From: Dactylis glomerata
Lineage: Eukaryota; Streptophyta; Magnoliopsida; Poales; Poaceae
NCBI GenBank assembly: GCA_007115705.1
Contig: QXEO01000244.1
Span: forward strand, 1,967,222-2,031,221
DNA: 64,000 bases
Direction of reading: 5' to 3'
The position numbers and the translations under genes were made by a program. The stretch's first letter is position 1. Each line of letters starts with the position of its first letter. Shown here piece after piece: positions 10,385-21,850 of the stretch. Under the pieces are notes generated by a model, which had not been told where the DNA came from, searched no databases, and saw nothing but the letters and a program-made list of their open reading frames with translations.

Positions 10385-12274
10385 ATGGCTACTCCTCAAA
10401 ACACCAAGCTAAGGATTGGTTGCTGTCTTTGCCTAAAAATAGTATTGATTCATGGGCTAAGTGTAAGGATGCTTTTATTGGTAGATACTATCCTCCTGCT
10501 AAGATTATAGCTTTGTGTAGCAATATTATGAAGTTTAGTCAGTTTGATAATGAACATGTTGCTCAGGCTTGGGAAAGAATGAAATCTATGATCAAGAATT
10601 GTCCCACTCATGGACTGACTACTTGGATGATTGTCCAAACTTTTTATGCAGGACTGAATTTTTCTTCAAGGAACCTATTGGATTTAGCTGCTGGAGGCAC
10701 TTTTATGTCCCTTACCTTGGGCACTGCAACAAAGCTTCTTGACAATATGATGGTAAATTACTCTGAATGACACACCGAGAGAGCTCCACAAGGTAAGAAG
10801 GTAAATTTTGTTGAGGAAACATCTTCCTTGAGTGATAAGATTGATGCTATTATGCTTATGCTTTCTAATGATAGGACTCATGTTGATCCTAATAATTTTC
10901 CTTTAGCCTCTTTGGTTTCTCAAGAAGAGCATGTTGATGTAAACTTCATTAGAAATAATAATTTTAACAACAATGCTTATAGGAACAATTTTGCTAGTAA
11001 CAATTATAAGCTGTTTCCTTCTAATGGTGATAATAGTTACCTTGGTAGACCTAAAATGCCTAGTGAAGAAAGAATTTTTGAACTTGAAAAGGCTACCAAG
11101 AATTTTATGCATGTGCAATATGAGCAGAACAAGGCTTTCACCAAAACCATGGAGGAGCAATCAGCTCTGTTGAGGAGTATTAGTCATCAACTTGAAAATT
11201 TAAACAAGGCCATTCCTGAGTTACAAGCTAAGGTTTCCAAAGCTGAAACCGATATTTCATCTTTGTCTAATGCGCAATCTTCTTTGATTAACAGAATGTA
11301 TGCTAAGCCTGATCCTTTTGCCACTGCTAATGCTATCCAAGTTAGAATTGATGAAAATGTTAGGATGCTAGCAGAATTGCATGCCAGGTGGGAAAGAGAA
11401 GATGAGATGGCTAGAAAGATGAAGGTATGTACCATTACTACCTCTAATGATGTTGCTCCTAATACTAGCAATCCTCTTACTTTGATTGGTGTAGAGAAAA
11501 CTCCCACTCCTTGTGTTAAAAAGCCTAAAACTGCCAAAACTTTTTCTCAAAAGAGTGCTGAAATTTTTCGGAGTGTGGGAGATGATAGCTCTATTTCCTT
11601 TAATGATTTTGATGTTGATGGCTGCAATATATCTGAAGTTATTTTGTTCTTGCAAAAGCTTGCTTTGACCCCTAATGCTAGTTCTTTAAATGTTGCTTTT
11701 ACTAAGCATATTACCAATGCTCTTATGAAAATTAGGGATGAAAAGTTAAAGCAAAAAGCTTCTGTTCCCAAGAAGTTAGAAGATGGTTGGGAACCCATCA
11801 TTGATATGCATGTTAATGGTTTTGATTGCCATGCTTTATGTGATCTAGGTGCTAGTATTTCTATCATGCCTAGAAAGATTTATGACATGCTTGATTTACC
11901 ACCACTTGAACATTGTTATTATGATGTTCCTATTGCTGATGTTGCTAAGAAGAAACCTTTGGGAAGGATTAATGATGTTCTTATTATGGTTAACAATAAC
12001 CTTGTTCCCGTTGATTTTCTTGTCATGGATGTTGAATGCAATGCTTCATGTCCTAAATATCAAATATCAATTATCAATTGATATGTTGAATGCAATGCTT
12101 CCCTTTCTTCGAACTGTAGGTGCCATCATTGATATGAGGGAAGGCACCATCAAATATCAATTCCCACTCACGAAAGGTATGGAACACTTCCCTAGAAAGA
12201 GGAAGAAATTACTTTTTGACCCTATTCTTAGAGCAAATTATGAGCTTGATGCTTCATCACTTGATATTACTTGA
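10385..12274 (+). pseudogene. Gag-protease of D, internally deleted and interrupted
   Basis: An ATG at 10385 (MATPQNTK) is followed within ten codons, but in another frame, by WLLSLPKNSIDSWAKC, so the N-terminal part of Gag has been deleted out of frame. The capsid part runs to a TGA at 10768, where TGG is expected. It resumes from 10828: an Asn-rich region, a coiled coil (about 11080-11280), then the protease box CDLGASISIMPRKIYDML (about 11838-11890), where DLG takes the place of D-S/T-G. After a further frame change near 12060 it ends at 12274. No pol follows. This is a relic, but the family design (gag plus protease, then non-coding) looks original because intact polypurine and LTR follow. 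Confidence 0.8.
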
Positions 12275-12733
12275 TTCGCACTTTCTGCGCCTAGCTCAAA
12301 GGCATTAAAGAAAAGCACTCTTGGGAGATAACCCAATGTTTTTACTTTCAGTTATTTTTCTTTTATTTGAGTCTTGGAGGTTATTACTACTGTAATAACC
12401 TCTCCTTATCATTTTTATTTCGTTTTTGTGCCAAGAGAAGCCTCTAATTTGAGTGACGTAAGATTTGGGGATGTTGCTGTCCTAAAACAGTTTTCGGTGC
12501 TGCACCGTAAAAATTTATGAAAATTCTCTGTATATCTTTTGGACCTGCGATTTCTTGTGCATATGCCCCATGTTATATCCAAACTTTCATTAGTAGAACA
12601 CTTTTTTATTTAAGCAACAGAAAACCCTCTAAAAATTCGACCTTTGTCAGCTATTCTGTTTTGACAGATTTCTGCCAATATTTGTGTTTGCCGCTTTATC
12701 GCTTTCTTTTTGAGTTCTTTTGATCACGGAACT
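12275..12733 (+). other. D internal sequence after the protease, no gene
   Basis: Directly after the stop comes AGCACTCTTGGGAGATAACC, the kind of sequence that follows the last ORF in grass Athila-type elements. T-rich, stop-rich in all frames. The last five bases (GAACT) are the target of N1. Confidence 0.6.
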
Positions 12734-13290
12734 TGATAAGGGTCACACCGGTGATCCTATGGAGTTTTGTCCCGATCTTTCACAGCGAGTCTACCCGGAT
12801 AGCAATCTTCCAATAACGCAAAGAACGTCACCTGAAGACGAGGACGAATCCAGCAAGCAACGTGATGATGAACACCACGCCTCAAACCAAAGCACGACAA
12901 TCCTTGATGAACACAAGAACCTCCACAGTAACTTTATTCGATAAATAGCATCGCCGTCCCCGGAGGGATGCTTCACCAAGAAACACAACACGATAGTTTG
13001 TAAACTAAAATTCTGAACTCCCCTAACCCTAAACTGCTGGCCTCCTTATATAGATGGCCAGAAAACTGTTGGGCTTGGATAGGCCCAAACCCAAAACACA
13101 AATAAACCTAAGTGGCCCACAACTAGACCTAGCTACGAAATAACATAAGCATGAATATAAATTGCTGACACAACCTTAGACTAATTATTACATATCGTAG
13201 GTCGTCCTGGCGTGCCAATCTGCAACGAGCTTCCCTCATCTTGGTGGAGTCCTGAAATTAGGCTTCACCTCCTCCTTCGTGCCCATATCA
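12734..13290 (-). repeat. 3' LTR of N1
   Basis: 557 bp. Minus-strand TATA box TATATAAGG at 13052-13044. The first 55 bp of the LTR (13290-13236) encode the last residues of the ORF. Confidence 0.93.
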
Positions 13291-14885
13291 TCCTCCCCCC
13301 CTTCAAAAAGCGTTGTCCCCAACGCGTGAGGGTCTGCTCGAAAGGGTGGCGGAATATCAACAATAGCACCACGCATATTCGCCGTCTTCAAGTCTTGCTT
13401 GCCTACCTCACCACATCCTCCCTCTTGGCCTGCTCGACTTGATACAGCCCTGGGTAGCTGCACCTCTTTTCTTCGCCAAATGAACTTGTACTTAGGTGCC
13501 TCCACCTTCTTCTTCTTCTCAACTCTTGATGGAGCTTTGTGCTGCTGAACATGAATCGTCTGTGCACGACCCTGCAAAGTAGTAATGCCTGGGCCACACA
13601 ACTGACGAACACATCCATTCTTGCCTTTGTGCACACGTACTGCTGCTCCAACAAAACATTTCCGAGGTGTTCTCACAAAACTGTGGCTGACTACCCGTGA
13701 CACCATATGCACCGGAACAAGATCAGCACCACCGTCATTGGTCTGAACACCCATGTCAACACAAACTGGAAGTGGAACACATGGAACACATGCTGACATA
13801 TCCTTCCCTTCATCAATAAGAGGCTTGACTTCAACCGGCTTGTCACTAACAAGAACAACTGGCTTGTCATCTACAAGCTTGGCTGAAACAATATCATGAA
13901 CGACGCTTTTCGCATCATGCTCCTCATGCTGCACCTTAGCTAGCCCTGGTTGTGGCTTAGCTTTATGCAACTTCTCCTTGCGAACCACCAGCTCAACATC
14001 AGACTTTATTTGATCATCCTATAGAGGTTTCAAAGTCCGCGGTTTACCATCATGCACAAAAGAATATGTATTTGCTCTTCCAGCATGAGTAACATTGCGA
14101 TCATACTGCCATGGACGTCCAAGTAATATCCCACACACCTCCAATGGCAACACATCGCACTCCACCTCATCAACATAATCACCAACTGTGAATGGCACGC
14201 GTACTTTATGAGTAACCTTTAGCACACCGCAGCTATTCAACCACTCAACATGCTTAGGTTCAGAAAAACGCCATGTGGACAACCCCAATGATGCCACCAC
14301 AGCCCTACTGATGCCATTACAGTAACTACCGCTGTCAATAATCAGTTTGCATGCCTTCTCCTTGATGGTGCACTGTGTTTGAAAAAGGCTGCATCGCTGA
14401 TTCCTCCTTATCGCCTCATCACCATTGGACAATTTGTGAAGTTGTATACTCATACCTCTCAATGGTGTGTCATCTCCATCAACTTTGGCTTGCACCATTG
14501 GAACAACCGCCTTGTCTGATTCCACGGTCTTGTCCAAAAATCGAGTACGCAGAAATTGCTTAAAAACCTCCCAACGAGATGTTTCAAGTGTGATGCCCTT
14601 TGCGCGCCGTTCTTCACGCCACCAACCAACCACCTGCGTATCCACACGCCGATGGGCAAGTACAAATTCAGTAAAACCGCCAAACTTGCTATCACGGGCA
14701 CGACATTGTGCAAAGCCACGCTCCATGTGAGATTCCCAAGACTTATACTCTGCGAACTTTGCAGCACTGTTCAAACTCCACGTGATTTTAGTTGCATCAT
14801 ACCTCAAACCAACCAAGATCTCTAAATAATCACTGTATATATCGTCCGCTTTGTCAGTCAAACGGACAGGCCTTGATAAACCCAT
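13236..14885 (-). pseudogene. N1 Gag-protease protein, one premature stop
   Basis: ATG at 14885. Residues about 45-130 form a capsid-like domain (YKSWESHMERGFAQC, then RRVDTQVVGWW and VFKQFLRTRFLD), the pattern E-Y-x-x-W-E ... W-W ... F-x-x-x-L-R-x-x-F of Ty3/gypsy Gag. There is no CCHC knuckle. The protease follows with LIIDSGSYCNGIS (catalytic DSG) and CGILLGRPWQYD. A TAG at 14019-14017 replaces the CAG seen in N3; the same frame then continues to 13236 through the basic C-terminal region (VDMGVQTNDGG, RQLCGPGITTLQ, YKFIWRRKE). The C-terminus overlaps the 3' LTR. N1 probably relied on enzymes in trans even before the stop arose. Confidence 0.85.
13291..13303 (-). other. Polypurine tract of N1, inside the coding sequence
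   Basis: Minus strand AAGGGGGGGAGGA next to the 3' LTR. It encodes the EGGED residues just before the LTR start. Confidence 0.8.
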
Positions 14886-15170
14886 ATCTGAAAATTATCT
14901 ATGAATACCTGAATACAGAAGGCAAAACGCTGGCTGAAGCCTGTAACAAAACGCAAAAACACTATGCTTCAAACCAGACTAGAGACCATCAATGTCTGAT
15001 CCTGATCGTAAGCCTTCAATTCCACCGCTCCTCGCAGCAATAGGGAGTAATATGCGTCCCAGACTCTCCCAAACCAGCGATCCAGAGTAAAACCGAGCGT
15101 TCCAGCCGCCAGACCATAGAGACAGTCACAGCGATCCAGGACGGGGCCGACGCCTCGCCCAGGGGCAGAC

Positions 15171-15182
15171 GCTCTAATACCA
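15171..15182 (-). other. Primer-binding site of N1 (tRNA-iMet type)
   Basis: Minus strand TGGTATTAGAGC, one mismatch from the initiator-Met tRNA complement TGGTATCAGAGC, two bases from the 5' LTR. The leader from here to the ATG (14886-15170) is only about 0.3 kb. Confidence 0.85.
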
Positions 15183-15184
15183 CA

Positions 15185-15741
15185 TGATAAGGGTCACGCC
15201 GGTGATCCTATGGAGTTTTGTCCCGATCTTTCACAGCGAGTCTACCCGGATAGCAATCTTCCAATAACGCAAAGAACGTCACCTGAAGACGAGGACGAAT
15301 CTAGCAAGCAACGTGATGATGAACACCACGCCTCAAACCAAAGCACGACAATCCTTGATGAACACAAGAACCTCCGCAACAACTTTATTCGATAAACGGC
15401 ATCGCCGTCCCCGGAGGGATGCTTCACCAAGAAACACAACACGATAGTTTATAAACTAAAATTCTGAACTCCCCTAACCCTAAACTGCTGGCCTCCTTAT
15501 ATAGATGGCCAGAAAACTATTGGGCTTGGACAGGCCCAAACCCAAAACACAAATAAACCTAAGTGGCCCACAACTAGACCTAGCTACGAAATAACATAAG
15601 CATGAATATAAATTGCTGACACAACCTTAGACTAATTATTACATATCGTAGGTCGTCCTGGCGTGCCAATCTGCAACGAGCTTCCCTCATCTTGGTGGAG
15701 TCCTGAAATTGGGCTTCACCTCCTCCTTCGTGCCCATATCA
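15185..15741 (-). repeat. 5' LTR of N1
   Basis: 557 bp, TGATAAGGGTCACGCC to CGTGCCCATATCA on the plus strand. Same structure as 12734-13290. Confidence 0.93.
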
Positions 15742-16068
15742 GAACTTTTGGGGAAGTTGCTACAGTAGTATATACTTTATATGTGGTGGTTTTGAGTTGA
15801 AACCTGAAGCAAAAGGGGTTGATTCATTGTTATGCTTACACTAATGTTGCTAATAGATTTGTGTTTAGTTTTTATGAAGGAAGTTTTCAAGTGTAGGGAT
15901 TGGAAAATAATGAGATGAGTTGGAGAATGGACAAAAACTCAAGCTTGGGGATGCCCATACACCCCAAGAAATATCCAAGAAGTACAAGCGTCAAAGCTTG
16001 GGGATGCCCCCGAGGCACCCCTTCTTCATCGGCAAAAATCAGGTCATCTTTCAATGCACTATATTTTT
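15742..16068 (+). other. D internal sequence between N1 and N2
   Basis: Non-coding. Two copies of AAGCTTGGGGATGCCC (about 15952 and 15999) resemble the Athila polypurine motif. Ends in TTTTT, the N2 target. Confidence 0.6.
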
Positions 16069-16625
16069 TTATAAGGATCACGCCGATGATCCTTGAGTTT
16101 TGTCCCGATCTTTCACAGCGAGTCAAACCAGATAGCAATCTTCCAATAACGCAAAGAACGTCACCTGAAGACGAGGACGAATCCAGCAAGCAACGTGATG
16201 ATGAACACCACGCCTCAAACCAAAGCACGACAATCCTTGATGATCACAAGAACCTCCGCAGCAACTTTATTCGATAAACGGCATCGCCGTCCCCGGAGGG
16301 ATGCTTCACCAAGAAACACAACACGATAGTTTGTAAACTAAAATTCTGAACTCCCTAAACCCTAGACTACTGGCCTCCTTATATAGATGGCCAGAAAACT
16401 GTTGGGCTTGGACAGGCCCAAACCCAAAACACACAATAAAACCTAGGTGGCCCACAACTAGACCTAGCTACGAAATAACATAGGCATGAATATAAATTGC
16501 TGACACAACCTTAGACTAATTATTACATATCGTAGGTCGTCCTGGCGTGCCAATATGCAACGAGCTTCCCTCATCTTGGTGGAGTCCTGAAATTGGGCTT
16601 CACCTCCTCCGTCGTGCCCATATCA
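16069..16625 (-). repeat. 3' LTR of N2
   Basis: 557 bp; the plus-strand start is TT instead of TG. TATATAAGG box on the minus strand at 16385-16377. Positions 16571-16625 encode the ORF end. Confidence 0.94.
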
Positions 16626-18418
16626 TCCCCCCCCCCTTCAAAAAGCGTTGTCCCCAACTCGTGAGGGTCTGCTCGAAAGGGTGGCGGAATATCAACAATA
16701 GCGCCACACATATTCGCCGTCTTCAAGTCTTGCTTGCCTTCCGCACCACATCCTCCCTCTTGGCCTGCTCGACTTGATACAGCCCTGGGTGGCTGCACCT
16801 CTTTTCTTCGCCAAATGAACTTGTACTTAGGCGCCTCCACCTTCTTCTTCTTCTCAACTCTTGATGGAGCTTTGTGCTGCGGAACATGAACCTTCTGTGC
16901 ACGACCCTGCAAAGTAGTAATGCCCGGGCCACACAACTGACGAACACGTCCATCTTTGCCTGTATGCACACGCACTGCTGCTCCAACAAAATGTCTCCGA
17001 GGTGTTCTAACAAAACTGTTGCTGACTACCCGGGGCACCGTATGCACCATAACACGATCAGCACCACCGTCATCGGTCTGAACACCCATGTCAACACGAA
17101 CTGGAAGTGGAACACATGGAATACATGCTGACATATCCTTCCCTTCATCAATAAGAGGCTTGACTTCAACCGGCTTGTCACTAACAAGAACAACTGGCTT
17201 GTCATCTATAGGCTTGGCTGAAATAATATCACCACTGACGCTCTTCACATCATGCTCCTCATGCTGCACCTGAGCTAGCCCTGGTTGTGGCTTAGCTTTA
17301 TGCAACTTCTCCTTGTGAACCACCAACACAACATCGGACTTGATTTGATCATCTCTCATAGGCTTCAAAGTCCGCTGTTTGCCATCATGCACGAAAGAAT
17401 ATGTATTTGCTCTCCCAGCATGCATAGCATTGTGATCATACTGCCATGGACGTCCAAGTAACAGTCCACACACCTCCAATGGCAACACATCACATTCCAC
17501 CTCATCAACATAGTCATCAACTGTAAATGGCACACGCACCTTGTGAGTAATCTTTAGCATACCGCAGCTATTAACCCACTCAACATGCCTCAGTTCTGGA
17601 ATACGCCATGTGGATAAACCCAAAGCCTCCACAACCGCCTTGCTAATGCCATTACAGTAACTACCACTGTCAATCATCAACTTGCATGCTTTGCCTTTGA
17701 TTATGCACTGCGCCTGAAATAAATTCCATCGCTGGCCTCTATCCGCTGTCATGCAAGTCTCATCATGTACTCTTTTGAGTTGCATATTCAGCCCACTCAA
17801 TGGTACAACCTCCTCCACGATATCCTTGACAACATCAACCGCTGACAATTCAGAATTCGTGGCTACCACCTTGCTAACTGTCGGCAATGGAACAACTGTC
17901 AACTTCTCATGAGTAGTCACAGCTGTCGCGACCTTCTGTATAGGAGCTATGCTCTTGCCAACATCCTCTATCCGATGCACAACCTTGGGTGGCTGCTTAA
18001 TTACTTCTACGGGTACCATGGGCTTTCGAGAAGGAACCACGTTGCTAGAAGGTATAAAGCACTCTCGCAGAAAGTTTCTGAAATTCGCCCAAGTTGCAGA
18101 GGTAATGCTCTTCTCCTGCAACGCTTTATGCCACCAACTATATAGCCTGGCATCCACGCGTCGGTCTGCAAGAGCCAAACGGTTAGAATCATTCATGTTT
18201 TGATCATAGGTAGCACACCTGTACAAACCCTGTAGCATATGACGTTCCCATGACTCATACTCTTCAGCTGTTGCATCATAGGTCAGTTGCCAATTGATCT
18301 CATATGCATCATATGCTAAAACACCATCCAGCAGGTCCAGATAATCATTGAAAATATCGCTAGATTTCTTGCCACGGCGACACTTATAGCCGTAATAATC
18401 ACCCGGAAAAGAATCCAT
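16571..18418 (-). CDS. N2 Gag-protease protein with conserved basic C-terminal region
   Basis: Intact 615-residue ORF from an ATG at 18418. Residues about 50-140 are a Ty3/gypsy capsid-like domain (EEYESWERHMLQGLYRC, RRVDARLYSWWHKAL, FRNFLRECFIP). There is no CCHC zinc knuckle. The retropepsin has its catalytic Asp at residue 250 (MIDSGSYCNGIS) and the second half at about 325 (LLLGRPWQYD). Residues about 360-615 are rich in Lys, Val and Asp, with conserved words VDMGVQTDDGG, RQLCGPGITTLQGRAQ and KYKFIWRRKEVQ, and match no family I know. The last 18 residues lie in the 3' LTR, as in CRM-type elements. Such a protein could form particles and process itself; reverse transcription and integration would need another element. 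Confidence 0.9.
   Translation of the reverse strand: MDSFPGDYYGYKCRRGKKSSDIFNDYLDLLDGVLAYDAYEINWQLTYDATAEEYESWERHMLQGLYRCATYDQNMNDSNRLALADRRVDARLYSWWHKALQEKSITSATWANFRNFLRECFIPSSNVVPSRKPMVPVEVIKQPPKVVHRIEDVGKSIAPIQKVATAVTTHEKLTVVPLPTVSKVVATNSELSAVDVVKDIVEEVVPLSGLNMQLKRVHDETCMTADRGQRWNLFQAQCIIKGKACKLMIDSGSYCNGISKAVVEALGLSTWRIPELRHVEWVNSCGMLKITHKVRVPFTVDDYVDEVECDVLPLEVCGLLLGRPWQYDHNAMHAGRANTYSFVHDGKQRTLKPMRDDQIKSDVVLVVHKEKLHKAKPQPGLAQVQHEEHDVKSVSGDIISAKPIDDKPVVLVSDKPVEVKPLIDEGKDMSACIPCVPLPVRVDMGVQTDDGGADRVMVHTVPRVVSNSFVRTPRRHFVGAAVRVHTGKDGRVRQLCGPGITTLQGRAQKVHVPQHKAPSRVEKKKKVEAPKYKFIWRRKEVQPPRAVSSRAGQEGGCGAEGKQDLKTANMCGAIVDIPPPFRADPHELGTTLFEGGGDDMGTTEEVKPNFRTPPR
16626..16638 (-). other. Polypurine tract of N2, inside the coding sequence
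   Basis: Minus strand: a GAA followed by a run of about ten G next to the LTR, read as EGGGD. The frame is kept through the tract, unlike in B. Confidence 0.8.
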
Positions 18419-19409
18419 CTTGTGCCTCTTGGTCCGTCACACCAAAATCTGAAATAACGTGTGTACCAAACCCAGCCTTCACTGATTTTGCAATACAAAA
18501 CAATTTCACCGATGCTTTTGCTTGAAGCTATTGATATTAAGTAGTATCTGTCAAAATTGGAGTGAAAACCAGCAAAACTGGACTGACAGAAAGAACCAAA
18601 GCTAGGCAGCAATCCGGGCGCCTGACCACAAAGAGCGTCTAGGGTCGCGCGTGAGCGGAATCGTCGCCAGGCCTCGATCGGCCGATCGCCTCACCCAGCG
18701 AGAAAGATGGAGCGAAGGCTGGAGCCCCTGGCGATGGTGGGCCGGCCAAACACAGATCCTGGTGGGAGCGCGGTCACACGGGCCGATGGCCGCTCGCAGC
18801 GACCCGACGCTCGAGCGGGCGCGCAAGCGCAGGCTCGTCTAGCCTTCGGCGCGAGTCACGTGCGGGGACTCGGTCGGCAGCGCCCGCACAGATCGATCTC
18901 CTCTTCTTCTTTTTTTCTATTCAGTTTGGGCCAACAACTTGGGCCAGTCCAAGTGCCTTGGCATACCACGCGAGCGACAACAGGCCTTCGTTCGCTGGGA
19001 GATCGGATCGATGGCGATCCCCTGAGGCGCTGCACTTGCTCCACCACAGACCACCTCTGTGGTTTGGCGCACGGGGCGAAGCAGACTTTTTTTGTTTAAC
19101 TGCTATATTCCCGATCGGATCTGGCCAGAAAAGGATCGATCTCGTTTGCTGTTTCGTTGCTCGCTGCGCGCCGCCGCCGGTAAAAAACAAACCAGCTGAT
19201 CCTCTCTCGATCAATTCGGCAATCCCCGCATAGCACCAACTGATGCAAAAATCTGTCAACCAAAACAATCTTCAATCTTTCGATCTGACAACTGGTTTGT
19301 ATGATGAACAATCAGCAGATCAATCTCACTTCCGATCTGAAAACTGCTTCAGGGAAAAGAACAATCTGTAGAACAATCAATCTACAATACTCGCAGTGAT
19401 AAACCCAGT
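18419..19409 (-). other. 5' leader of N2, about 1 kb, no gene
   Basis: GC-rich between 18600 and 19060, with several open but unconvincing frames on both strands. No similarity to the N1 leader by eye. It may hold packaging or translation signals; nothing specific is recognisable. Confidence 0.6.
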
Positions 19410-19421
19410 AATCTGATACCA
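19410..19421 (-). other. Primer-binding site of N2 (tRNA-iMet type)
   Basis: Minus strand TGGTATCAGATT, two bases from the 5' LTR. Identical to the primer-binding sites of B and C. Confidence 0.88.
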
Positions 19422-19423
19422 CA

Positions 19424-19980
19424 TGATAAGGATCACGCCGATGATCCTTGAGTTTTGTCCCGATCTTTCACAGCGAGTCAAACCAGATAGCAATCTTCCA
19501 ATAACGCAAAGAACGTCACCTGAAGACGAGGACGAATCCAGCAAGCAACGTGATGATGAACACCACGCCTCAAACCAAAGCACGACAATCCTTGATGATC
19601 ACAAGAACCTCCGCAGCAACTTTATTCGATAAACGGCATCGCCGTCCCCGGAGGGATGCTTCACCAAGAAACACAACACGATAGTTTGTAAACTAAAATT
19701 CTGAACTCCCTAAACCCTAGACTACTGGCCTCCTTATATAGATGGCCAGAAAACTGTTGGGCTTGGACAGGCCCAAACCCAAAACACACAATAAAACCTA
19801 GGTGGCCCACAACTAGACCTAGCTACGAAATAACATAGGCATGAATATAAATTGCTGACACAACCTTAGACTAATTATTACATATCGTAGGTCGTCCTGG
19901 CGTGCCAATATGCAACGAGCTTCCCTCATCTTGGTGGAGTCCTGAAATTGGGCTTCACCTCCTCCGTCGTGCCCATATCA
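19424..19980 (-). repeat. 5' LTR of N2
   Basis: 557 bp with canonical TG..CA. TATATAAGG box at 19740-19732 on the minus strand, probably the promoter of the element. Confidence 0.94.
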
Positions 19981-21850
19981 TTTTTATTGCTTCATGCATT
20001 ATGCGTTTTTCTTCGAGCGTCAGTTGTTTTAGTTTTCAGTTTTCTTTAGTTTTGTTCGCTGCAATAAATGGTTGGACCCCAACAAATTTCTTTTGGAGAA
20101 GTTGCCTTGTTTTTCATTTGCCAAGAACACTCGTTGAGCGATAAGAGTGAAAAACAGATTTCCGCGAGTGTTCTCTTTTTCTAGAACTGTGTTTAGCTTT
20201 CGATTTTCACCTTGATTTGTGTTCAGATCTTGTTATATCTTTTTATCAAGGTGTATTTTTGCCTCTGGTCCATGTTGGTTTTCATCAAAAGAGCTGTTTA
20301 TAAAAAGTTCGAATGGTGTTGGAAAAGAGAAAAAGCTTTATGCAAAAAAGTGGTACAAGAAGGAGCTTGTGTAGACTGCGGCCTAGGCTTTTGCATGCCG
20401 TGCTTGATGTCTTTTTGATAGCACGCTTAGTGGTTTTGCTGTAGCATGACTTGTCTCAAATGACTGAGATTGCTTAATGAGCCTTTGAAAAAATCATGCA
20501 TTGTTTTAATTATTTGGAAGCATTATTTTGGTTTTCTCCTTGATGCTTTATTTGGGTTGACTTGGCGCATGCTCACACATGTTAGACTCATACAAAGTCG
20601 CCATTGCCTCTATGATCATTTAGTTTTTGACTTTTGATGCCATCTTATGCTTCTTTTAATGTCGCTTTGTCGCTTTGCATAATTATGGCCATTATTGCTC
20701 TCTTAGTTGGTCGCTCCCAGTCTTTTGCTAGCCCTCATTTTGTACTGAGTATGAGCTCTACTCGTGCATCCAACTCCTAAAAACCAAGTTTGCCATTGTG
20801 TCCACTATAAATTCCTATGCATGGTATTTGCAAGCCATTCCAAGTAAATTTTCATGTGCTACCTTTCAAAACTTTCAAATACTTCTCATTTTGTGCCACT
20901 GTTTTTAGCTCATGGGGACGTAGTGGTCAGAATTGCTATCTTCCATATTAAATTAAGTACCCCTCGACTAGGCAGCTTCATCTGCTCGTCATTAATTTTG
21001 CACGAGAGCTGGTCAGACCATTGCAATCTAATTCTAAAAAAGAAAAAAAGGCACTCCTCCATGGTATGTGAATGTTGGTGGGCACCCGATGGAATCGGTT
21101 AGCCATGGTTTGAGAAAGGAAAAAAGGTGGGGAGGAGTGCCAAAGCTTTATAAAAGAGCACCAATGTGCCAAATTTTCAAAGAACTTGGAACCGCTCTCA
21201 CTTGTTTATTATGGAAGATAGTAAGACCCCATTGCTAGTCATTGACAAAGGCAACCACCTCTCAAAACCCAATTTTTATCTCTCTGTTTTACAAATGAAA
21301 AGCTCTAGCACATGTTTAATCACTGCTTCCCTCCGCGAAGGGCCTTTCTTTTACTTTTATGTTGAGTCACCACCTTCTATCTTTATGCACCGTCTAAGAG
21401 AGCATAGTTGTCATTCTGAGTATAATGTGCATTGTCCCAAAGTTTTCATTGATTGATTCATGATGTTGGTTTCACTTGTTCTTAATTTTTTTGTATCTAG
21501 TCGCCCTCTTAAACTTGAAGGTGTCCTACGCATTTATGTTTTGCTCTCTCATGAAGGACAAGCTGAAAACCATTTGCTATGTTTTTCCTTATGATTTGAA
21601 CACACGTTTGACTTTCATTGTTTCATTTTCATGATCTTTTGTTTGTGTTCTTTTTCATGTTATAACATGGTTGCTAAGTTTCTTCTATCAAGATTATATC
21701 TTTCATGCCCATGTTTTAAGTTCTTTTGATCCCAGCACACAACGCTTACATATATGATAAAGATTGTGTAGGTGCATGTCACCTCAAAAATTATTTCTTT
21801 TGTTATCACTTACCTACTCGAGGACGAGCATGAGTTAATCTTGGGGATGC
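19981..21850 (+). other. D 3' internal region, non-coding, ending in the polypurine tract
   Basis: About 1.9 kb without a protein-like frame. Ends AATCTTGGGGATGC (21837-21850), which abuts the 3' LTR and serves as polypurine tract. Pol-type motifs were looked for in all frames and not found. Confidence 0.65.

Larger units (their letters stand above)
12734..15741 (-). mobile_element. N1: non-autonomous CRM-derived gag-protease retrotransposon
   Basis: 3008 bp, TSD GAACT, two 557-bp LTRs, tRNA-iMet-type primer-binding site and polypurine tract present. One ORF (gag capsid-protease-basic C-terminal region), here broken by one stop codon. The LTRs differ at about eleven positions, all transitions. 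Same family as N2 and N3, but its Gag module and 5' leader are unlike theirs. Confidence 0.93.
16069..19980 (-). mobile_element. N2: young, coding-intact non-autonomous CRM-derived gag-protease retrotransposon
   Basis: 3912 bp with TSD TTTTT (16064-16068 and 19981-19985). The two 557-bp LTRs differ, by eye, only at 16070 (T for G in the terminal dinucleotide of the 3' LTR). Primer-binding site, polypurine tract and a 615-residue ORF are intact. The leader is about 1 kb, unlike the 0.3-kb leader of N1. No reverse transcriptase, RNase H or integrase is encoded. Confidence 0.95.
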
